A stretch of 64,000 nucleotides of DNA, taken from the NCBI GenBank assembly GCA_030761205.1, contig JAULJL010000046.1:11301590-11365589 (forward strand). The letters run 5' to 3'. Position numbers and translations under genes: made by a program. Shown here piece by piece: positions 56,250 to 64,000 of this stretch. The notes beneath the pieces were generated by a model. The model worked only from the letters and a program-made list of their open reading frames with translations. It had not been told where the DNA came from and ran no database searches. Source of the DNA: Fremontodendron californicum (lineage: Eukaryota > Streptophyta > Magnoliopsida > Malvales > Malvaceae). Each line of letters starts with the position of its first letter. Within the stretch, counting starts at the first letter, position 1.

Positions 56250-56663
56250 CCTATTTATGAGTCTGGTTATCCGTTCAAATTCGAAAATCTACTCGATATT
56301 GAAGAGATTTGAACAAAAATATTAGAAATAGGCTTACCAAAAAAATGAGGTCTGTTTTAACAATGGCAGGGCCTTGGGCATAACATTTTTTGTCCAAGCC
56401 CGGCTAGGTTCAACTTATTTTACTATTAGTAATATTAATTTTTAAAAGGGATCCATTTTTTTTATAAAAAAAAAAGATCAATTCTTTTTTTAAGAGGGAT
56501 TGATCTTTTTGTGTAAAAAATTGGACGAATCTATATGAGTTTGAGTAGTGTTTTTGCATAGCTCGAACTAGACATAAAATTTTACCTATATTTTTAAGCT
56601 AAATTAAATCTGAACAATCATAAAATTCATTGATATAATACTTGAACCCGACCCATGATCAAG
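56250..56663. mobile_element. Long Mutator-like MITE (family B)
   Basis: AGACCTATTTATGAGTCTGG at the left, GACCCATGATCAAGTCT at the right. Flanks GCAAATAATT and ACAAATAATG match at 8 of 10 bases, an aged 10-bp duplication. A GATC-rich centre resembles the element at 43280. Confidence 0.6.
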
Positions 56664-56679
56664 TCTACAAATAATGCTT

Positions 56680-57307
56680 ATAAAAGCTTTTGTTGGTTTA
56701 AAGCAAGGTTTTTTTTTTTTTTTTTTTATCATTGCACGCGAGAAGCTAGGGGAAACCTACAATGAGTAAAATAATAAAGGTCAAGGTGCACATTCAAAGC
56801 TGCTTGTACGACAAAAACTTAGGTAATTAGGCTTCTAATCAAACCAAATCAATTCATACAAGATTTTCCGTGTCGGTCAGTTTTCTTTTAAGAGTAATGC
56901 TATTTAGTTCGAGAAAATATTCAGTAATTTGTAAGTGAAAAAGATTAAGTGAACATGTTTATATATTATTCAGACAACAACTTCTTTGAACTGTTTTTTT
57001 TTTTTTTTTTTCTGCCAATGTTTCATGAACTGTTTAGGAATTTTTGCTATTTATAGTAATATAGTTAAATCTATGCTTTTACAGTTTGCATGGCCCAGCT
57101 GTTCTTTAATTTCTCGATCATCATCAAACAACAAGGTTGGTGCAGCTGTCTTTTCGAATATTATATTCACTCATCAAATTCTAGTCTGAAATGGCATCAA
57201 AATGATCTTTGAATATCAAAATCTTAGTTAACATCAAATAAAACCTTGAATTTCAGGCATATTTGTTTACTACTTTTTGGTAAATTATCATCGGGATTGC
57301 CATCAAT
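56680..57307. other. Intergenic DNA
   Basis: T-runs near 56708 and 56995. No gene recognised. Confidence 0.35.
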
Positions 57308-57317
57308 ATTATTGATT

Positions 57318-57543
57318 AGATTTGTTCATGGGTTGAGCACGGCTAGAATTTTTTTTTTTTACCCAGGCCTGATCGGGTCGGGTTGATCCGTCGGTCCATA
57401 TTTATTGTTCACATACATTAAAAATTTATTATTTTTATTTATTTTTATAATTAAATTTAAAAAAATAATATTTTTTTATTGTGTGAACAGTGATCCGGGC
57501 CGGGCCGACCCGAATCACTAAAATACAGCTCTTGAGCAGGTCT
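57318..57543. mobile_element. Mutator-like MITE (family B) with perfect 10-bp duplication
   Basis: AGATTTGTTCATGGGTTGAG to CTCTTGAGCAGGTCT, with ATTATTGATT at 57308-57317 and 57544-57553. The cleanest copy in the window; 226 bp, no frame. Confidence 0.8.
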
Positions 57544-57553
57544 ATTATTGATT

Positions 57554-58153
57554 TCTTAATTTCATTTTCATATAATTAATAATACAAAAATGTTAATATA
57601 ATATCTAATGATACTTGTTAAAGTTATATTTAAAGAACAAAAATATAATTAATGTTTTTTTTTTTTAATTTCAATAAAATTAATGTATTAATTGTAAAAA
57701 AAAATTAAAATTAGTAATTAAAGAATCTTTAGGTTTTGCTAACGAGTGTCTTAAGAGTATTTTTTAAATTACTCTATATAATAAAGATCCGGTTAACTGG
57801 TACTTATAGACACTAATTAAGAATTATTTAATTATTATTTTAAAAGGAAGTGATCATTCTGTGTAAAAATTTGAAGGGATCTGGACAGTGTCCTTATATA
57901 GTCAGACCAAACCTAAACATAAAATTATACTCATATTTCGGATAGGACCGAATCTAAACAATCATAAACCTCCTAATACTTTACCTAAATCTGATCCAAA
58001 TTTGATCAAATTCGACTCATAAACAAATTTAATTTAATTTAAATCCGTCTCTGCCATGCAATGATCATCAAAAGTAACTAGTTAGATACATATGTACATT
58101 AATCCCTATTTTGCCTCCATCGATGATTACTGTCCTAAACGAAAACCCAAATT
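57554..58153. other. Intergenic DNA
   Basis: AT-rich; a degenerate piece like the 56250 element lies near 57840-58030. Confidence 0.35.
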
Positions 58154-58159
58154 CCAACT

Positions 58160-58310
58160 GTGGAGATCTGCACCCAATCTGCGAGATATTGTCCGTTTTG
58201 ATCCAAATGTCTCACGGTTTTGTCCCAAAAAAGCGCCTTTGTGGGACAAAACCGTGAGACCTTCAAATCAAAACGGACAATAACTCGCAGATTAGATGCG
58301 GGTCTCCACA
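58160..58310. mobile_element. Foldback MITE with ~65-bp arms
   Basis: Arms share CTGCGAGATATTGTCCGTTT and GTCTCACGGTTTTGTCCCA, facing each other around a 15-bp loop (AAAAAAGCGCCTTTG). Outer ends are GTGGAGATC and GGTCTCCACA. CCAACT flanks both sides (58154-58159, 58311-58316), a possible target duplication. Arms differ at only a few positions. Confidence 0.8.
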
Positions 58311-58316
58311 CCAACT

Positions 58317-59188
58317 ATAACCACCCCATTAATGTCTGCAAAAATAGCACCACCACTTCAAAACACATGACATGCACTTGTTCCAACAGTTCCTAAATGG
58401 TTTCTCTCAATGGCCTGAGTTGACTTGAATATTAATTAATTAAACCAAAGTGTGTGAAATAGATTTTCTAGGAAGCATGCGTTGACTTACATAAAAATAA
58501 TTCCATTGTTATAATACTATGCACTGGTTTTAATAGTTTTCTTCATTATCCCATGAAATCATTATATATGCACAAAGGTAAAGTGTAAGCCAATTCTTCA
58601 TGCCCCGTTTCAAAGGAAGAAAAGTTTTCATTTTACATTTCATGAAAAACCCTTTTCGTTTCCCTTAATCCTATCTCTCTCTAGGAGTATTTTAGTGATA
58701 AGTTCGATAAGAACCAGAAGATCCTACTTAGTCAAGTACTTAGTGACAAACTCCTATGTTTCTTCCATTACATTATTTTTTAACAAGTTTTTGGATAACA
58801 AGTTAAAAAGAGATTTATTGATGATATCGATATTGATGATAGTGACGACATGATCATAACCTTAAAAAAAAACGAAGAAAAATATTTGAATTTAATTATT
58901 GAATTACAAAATAACACATATTGTTATGTTATTCAATGATTAAGTTAAACTTTTTCACGCATTTCTCCTTTCTTTCCCTCTTATCAAATGAAATATTAAT
59001 TCTTTGAATCTTGATTTTGTTTTTTTTTTTTTTTTCCTTCTTAATTGAAATGCCAACAATATCTACACTTTTATGACTTTCAAAGAATTCCCACTTGTTT
59101 TCGACCTAAAAAAAATCGGCCTAATGCTCGTAGCTAGAGTCGTTTTCTTAATACGCATATGAACAGAATTAAGGTTTTAATAACTTTC
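58317..59188. other. Intergenic DNA
   Basis: No gene or element recognised. Confidence 0.35.
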
Positions 59189-59191
59189 TAG

Positions 59192-59492
59192 GTAGACCTA
59201 TTCATGGATCGGATCGGATCGTGATTCGAATTTTTCTCTTTTCTTATTCAAATCTGGCCCGAACCGACTCGTAAGCCCGTTTTACTATTTACAAATATTA
59301 AAAAATTTATTTTTATATTAACATTTATATAATTTTATAATTATATTTAAATAAAAAATAATTTTTTATTGAATGAATAGTAATTCGAGTCGGGACAGTT
59401 CGGTTCGAATTTAAAAAATCTTTGGTCAGGTCCGATCCAATTCAAACCGGATATGTAAAACATGACAGATAGCTCGACCCTTTGACAGGTCT
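59192..59492. mobile_element. Mutator-like MITE (family B)
   Basis: TAGACCTATTCATGGATCGG at the left and CCCTTTGACAGGTCTA at the right are clear inverted ends. Confidence 0.65.
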
Positions 59493-59699
59493 ATTTATAG
59501 ATAACATTAGTCATTAGGTTACCCTCTCACTTTGCTATATATATATATATATTATATAGTCGATGGTTCAAATATAAACTAAACATTTCTCCATTAGAAA
59601 AAAACACGCCCATGAAGTTTGAACAAGTCCAAAAGAATTAAAGAAAACACAGTGGCGACAGCTTTGTTGAAGACAAAAGAGGGATATTGATCATCCAAA

Positions 59700-59749
59700 T
59701 CAGCAGATATATATATATATATATAATATAATGACAATGAAACTTTGAC

Positions 59750-59796
<47 letters not shown>

Positions 59797-59840
59797 GACA
59801 CCCTTCAAATTCTAAAGTGACAATGAAACTTTGACATTCT
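59700..59840. repeat. (AT)n tracts flanked by a direct repeat
   Basis: (AT)n at 59708-59724 and about 20 units at 59753-59794. GACAATGAAACTTTGACATT occurs at 59733-59752 and again at 59819-59838. Confidence 0.8.
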
Positions 59841-59959
59841 TTCCATTTTGTAACCCACCATACTAACAATTTTTCTTGCACTTCCATTCTTCTTGTCAAT
59901 ATATTCTTTTAACTTACTTTTTTACAATAAAGATCGCACTTTGAGATAGGATAAGAGTT

Positions 59960-60042
59960 TACAGATGTTGGATTCGAATCTCAAACCATGCTGAATGTCA
60001 CATTTTAAAAGTGACTGTATGAATCAACTAAATTAAACTTCG
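59960..60042 (-). mobile_element. tRNA-related SINE-like repeat, copy 5
   Basis: On the minus strand TTAGTTGATTCATACAGTCA comes first and GGTTTGAGATTCGAATCC later, the latter very close to a tRNA B box. Confidence 0.5.
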
Positions 60043-60324
60043 GATTTTCCTTTAACTAACTTTATTACTTACATGAGACATTCTTTCTGCAGTGCAGCTA
60101 CGGACAATAATGAGAGAAATGAAAACTGAATTTCCCATTGTTTCTTCATCCACTCAACGTACAATTGAAAGTGGTGGCCACAAATGAGTTATATGATCAA
60201 TGAATCAACATTCAATTTGGGGGCGTAAGTGATGGGATTTCCATTCAATAAATTTGTAGTAAATTATTTTTTGGTGATATCTGATGGAGGATCATATATT
60301 TAATGCCAAAAATCTGATTGAGGA

Positions 60325-60830
60325 TAAGGATGGTAATAGATAGTGCGGATTCGGATATTTATAATTATCCGATCTGTTTTTTTTATTCGGATATTGTAGA
60401 TTCGGATAAAATTCGGATTCGGATATTATAATTACTATGCGGATTCGGAGCGAATGAAGATTTGAAACTTTGGATATTCATTATCCGAATCTGCATTACT
60501 TATACGGATAACGAATTCGGATATCCGAATCCGCTTATTTTTGCGGATTCGAATTCGGATATCCGAATTCATTATCCGTTTATTTGAATTTAAAATTAAT
60601 TTTTGTTTGATTTTATATTTTATTTAATTTTTTTACTTATTAAATTCGGATATTTAGCGGATTTGGATATCCGACGGATAATGTTATTTAATTTAGATTC
60701 GGATTCAAATAGTAATATTTGAATTTAATACAGATAATAAACGAATTCAAATTTTAAAACAGATTTACGAATTCAAATATTAAATATATATATATATATA
60801 TATATATATTCGATTCAAATCAAACGCCTA
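60325..60830. mobile_element. Repeat rich in CGGATATCCG palindromes
   Basis: Over fifteen GGATTCGGATAT/ATATCCGAATCC motifs in both orientations, a tract of (AT)n at 60785-60809, and no frame. Ends are not clear. Confidence 0.5.
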
Positions 60831-61004
60831 ATTACTTAATTAGGCTGGCAACCATTGGAAATCTCGCTTATAAAATAATGGGTTTCCTTGTATTCTTATA
60901 TAAGGAATAATTTTCTTAAGAGTGCATTTTTCTACATTGACTTGATACATTCAGGATTTTATTTTCAAAATACTTTTCACAAAGATAAAACCTTGAGTGG
61001 CAAG

Positions 61005-61603
61005 CAAGGTAGTCGGTACTGTACCGGTATCGGTTGTACCAGTCGATACGTACCGGTTTTAAGGTAAAACGAAACGATACCAGTAGTGTACCATTTCAGT
61101 TTTTGTACCCGTCCGTACCAGTCAGTACAAGATTTTAATTTTTTTTTTTACTTATCTGATTGTTTTAAATCAATTTCTAATGTTTTCTCTATCATGATCA
61201 TTTTTATTTTTTTATAATTACATTTAAAAATAAATATATTTATTAAATTAATCTATTGAACTTAATTAATAATAATTTACTATATATTTTTTATTTTTTT
61301 ATTTATTTGATGTTTAAAAATTTTGGATATTAAATATTTGAAATTTAAAATTTTATATTTACATATAAATATATATTTTATGTAGGTAATTGAGGTATAT
61401 TTGCATATGTATATGTATATGATATATATTTTATTATGAAACTTGAAAATAGGTTTTATATATATATATATATATATGAAAAAAAAATATTTAAAAAATA
61501 TCGGTAAACCCAAAACGATACGTCGAAACATATTGGTATGACGTATCAGTACCAGAATAAAAATGATACACTCTCCGTTTCGATACGGTACTGACTATCT
61601 TGA
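61005..61603. mobile_element. TIR element with 7-bp target duplication
   Basis: Left end CAAGGTAGTCGGTACTGTAC faces the right end CGGTACTGACTATCTTGA. TGGCAAG lies at 60998-61004 and 61604-61610. About 600 bp, AT-rich centre, no transposase frame. Confidence 0.7.
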
Positions 61604-61610
61604 TGGCAAG

Positions 61611-62265
61611 AGAAAAAAAAAATTCTCTCTTTACCAACTAAAACTTACCCTAGTGAATCCTATCTTAATATTTTAGATATTATTATATTCAGTACTATAT
61701 AATTAATGTCATGTATTTTAATGTATTACTCTAGAGTATGATCATTCAGTTACCATATATCTAATTACTTGTGTAGTTTTCTCATTCTCTTCCTACATAC
61801 TCAATTGTCATAAAAAAGCATATGCTAAGATATTATAATCTCGATCATATCATTAAATCATAGTATTTTTTTAGCTAATTCTAGTTAGTTTTAAGATGCA
61901 TTAATTATGCCTTGGGCACCTTCTTTTTAATTTGTATGCTATTTTGTATATGGCAAGCTAAGGTCCATCACATGTGCACAAAGGAGGAAATGAATACAAG
62001 GGTTAAAATAAAATTAGACAAAGAAAGGGGGAAAGATTTTCAAGAAAGAGAGATTTGGAAGAATTTAAACTTGATAAGACATGGGAAGAAAAGTATTCAA
62101 TTAATTAATTCCTCCGTATAGTAAGGTTAGTTGTGGCATCAAGTCCAATTAGATTTGAAAATCATCTTTTACTTTATATGGTGCTTTTCTACACAAATTA
62201 CTTGAGTGAGAGGTTGAATAAATTCATATTTGTTCCTTTCATAAATATGTATAACTTTTGAAAGT

Positions 62266-62307
<42 letters not shown>

Positions 62308-62441
62308 CTATTACTACAACTTTTGGGTTTTGGTCAATCCCACTTGCAAGACTTTTTTGTAAGATTTTATTAAGAGTTCGTTTTTATATATCGGTAGTGG
62401 AGTTTTTTTAATTTCATAAATAAAGTTAAAGAGATTGTCAT

Positions 62442-62472
<31 letters not shown>

Positions 62473-62605
62473 TTATAAATATATTTTAAGAAATATGTGT
62501 TATCCTGCTACTATCGTTTATGAAATCTAAAAACTTTACTGACGGTAAATGAAATAATTTTTCTTTAAGGACGAATATTGTGGCTAATGTGGAGTTTAAA
62601 ATATA
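61611..62605. other. Intergenic DNA with microsatellites
   Basis: (AT)n at 62269-62306 and a T-run at 62451-62474. No convincing gene; a 69-codon frame at 61912 lacks an ATG start. Confidence 0.4.
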
Positions 62606-62609
62606 TTTT

Positions 62610-62690
62610 GTTAGTTCATGCCGTCATCTTTAAGATATGACATTTAACAGATCTGGAGTCAAATCTCAGCATATACAATTTCTTCTTAAT
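62610..62690 (+). mobile_element. tRNA-related SINE-like repeat, copy 6
   Basis: TTAGTTCATGCCGTCATCTTT followed by GGAGTCAAATCTCAGCATA matches the family. Confidence 0.45.
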
Positions 62691-64000
62691 TTGACTACAA
62701 CCTCTTTTGTATCAAATATATATATATATATTTAATTGGGAAAAAATGTAAGTGAACTTCTTAATTTCTTGATTCTTCAATTAAATTATGAGATAAGTTA
62801 AAATTGTTGATCTATAATTGATTTCAATCTTTAATTTTAACTCTTCATCATTGATGCAGGTATTGTATCCGAAAAAATTGACTCATTAATGTATTTCTAT
62901 ACGTTACATTAAAATCTATTTTTTAAATAAAATCTTCATTAATAAGACTTTTAACAAATTATGTATTTTTGTTAAGAATCCACAAAATTTTATACAAATT
63001 ATAACCATCTGAATCTTACACAAAATAAGGCTAAGATGACACTAGTTGAGTAAACTTACATATATAAGCATTTGGATTTATCAAGAATAGTAATGAATAT
63101 AACATATGTGAATATATATCCATATGATATATCTGATTTTTCTAGGGTTTCCTTCATTGTTTTTCTTCTTTTTTTTTTTCTTTATTTAATTTGCCTTTAT
63201 AAGGTATAATATCGCCAGCATATATACAGTTATTATATACCAAATTACAAGAGAATCCATATTTGAATAGGTTCGATTAATAACGTTAGAATTTAAACAC
63301 TTTCATTTTCGATATTGGATAGAAGTATTCATGAAACATGTCAAGTCAGGTCCGTTTATCATTTTGAAAGTTTTGTTCAAGATTCGATTCCTTTTAAATT
63401 CAAATGATTTCTGTATTGTTTAAAATAATATTAAAAAAATTAAATGATTATTTTATATATTTATTATTTTGTTATTTAAAATAATTAACATATATATTAT
63501 ATTGATTATTTTGTTAATATTATACTCTTGATTCAAATGCTGAACTGTAATGGACCCGATTGCAGCAGCCAACATAAAGAAATAAAAGCCCACCAAGAGT
63601 TATGCTGCAGCCCGCAGGCATGAGGCATAGCCCTAGGCAGGCGAAGCAATGATTAAAAAATAATTAATTATAATATTTTTTTTAACGTATAATTTCAAAT
63701 TAAATAGTAAAAATTAAAAATAAATAATGAAAGGACAAAAATAAAAATATCCATAAAAAAAATTTTAACTTATGTATCAACTCATAATAACAAGAGTACG
63801 TGAAAGATAAATATTAATTCAAAAGAGTTGAAGACAAGCAATAAAGCCTTATTTATTGCATAAATTGATAAATAAAGCTTTATTTATGATAGTCAAAGAA
63901 TATGATTAAAATATGAATTTTACTAACAAGTGTCCTAATAAATTTTTTTAAGGTTATCACATATAGTAATATCTTCATTCAATACATTGAAAATGATAAA
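62691..64000. other. AT-rich intergenic DNA
   Basis: A partial family B end (AGAAGTATTCATGAAAC) occurs near 63322. Otherwise nothing recognised to the window end. Confidence 0.4.

Noticed and set aside
58092..58283. 63-codon frame
   Set aside because: Lies within the foldback element arm and loop; not a gene.
59594..59899. 101-codon minus-strand frame with Ile-Tyr repeats
   Set aside because: Product of the (AT)n microsatellite.
61912..62121. 69-codon plus frame
   Set aside because: Begins at TTG with no upstream signal and no family match.

Overview
The window is nuclear DNA from a flowering plant, almost certainly a eudicot. It has introns with GT/AG borders, very AT-rich intergenic DNA, plant LTR retrotransposons, dense MITEs, and plant-specific genes (ACC oxidase, a CLE peptide). 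Some repeat families remind me of Malvaceae (cotton/cacao) genomes, but I cannot prove that from the sequence.

Only a few host genes are present. (1) On the minus strand, four small exons between 2690 and 18034 encode a mitochondrial pyruvate carrier subunit of MPC2 type. Exon 2 is split by a complete Ty3/gypsy (Athila/Calypso-type) retrotransposon at 3218-13667, flanked by the 5-bp duplication TTGGG. Its two 1490-bp LTRs show no difference on reading, and its 1786-codon gag-pol frame is open, so the insertion is very recent. Intron 1 also holds an older, deleted Ty1/copia element (13875-17514, duplication AAGCT), and a MITE abuts the stop codon. (2) A single-exon, plant-type gene of unknown function lies at 20041-20667. 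(3) A complete four-exon ACC oxidase gene lies on the minus strand at 28138-30219, with a transposon remnant in each of its three introns. (4) A 5'-truncated PP2A B' (B56) gene remnant lies at 48963-51276. (5) A single-exon CLE signalling-peptide gene lies on the minus strand at 54657-54917.

The rest is repeats. A decayed copia element with both LTRs lies at 34431-39624 (duplication ATAGA). TRIM elements lie at 20974-21312, 47000-47502 (a three-LTR tandem) and 55297-55632. There is a TIR MITE family with about ten copies, a Mutator-like MITE family with 10-bp duplications, a tRNA-related SINE-like family and several foldback elements. Tandem arrays include three 408-bp units at 40756-41981, a ~315-bp satellite at 45184-46860 and a ~57-bp minisatellite at 47800-48470. 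AT microsatellites are frequent.

The genes do not form a functional cluster. The most notable feature is the disrupted carrier gene: its exons are 18-89 bp as they now stand, so it is invisible to ORF scanning, and it carries an apparently very young, possibly active retrotransposon inside a coding exon.
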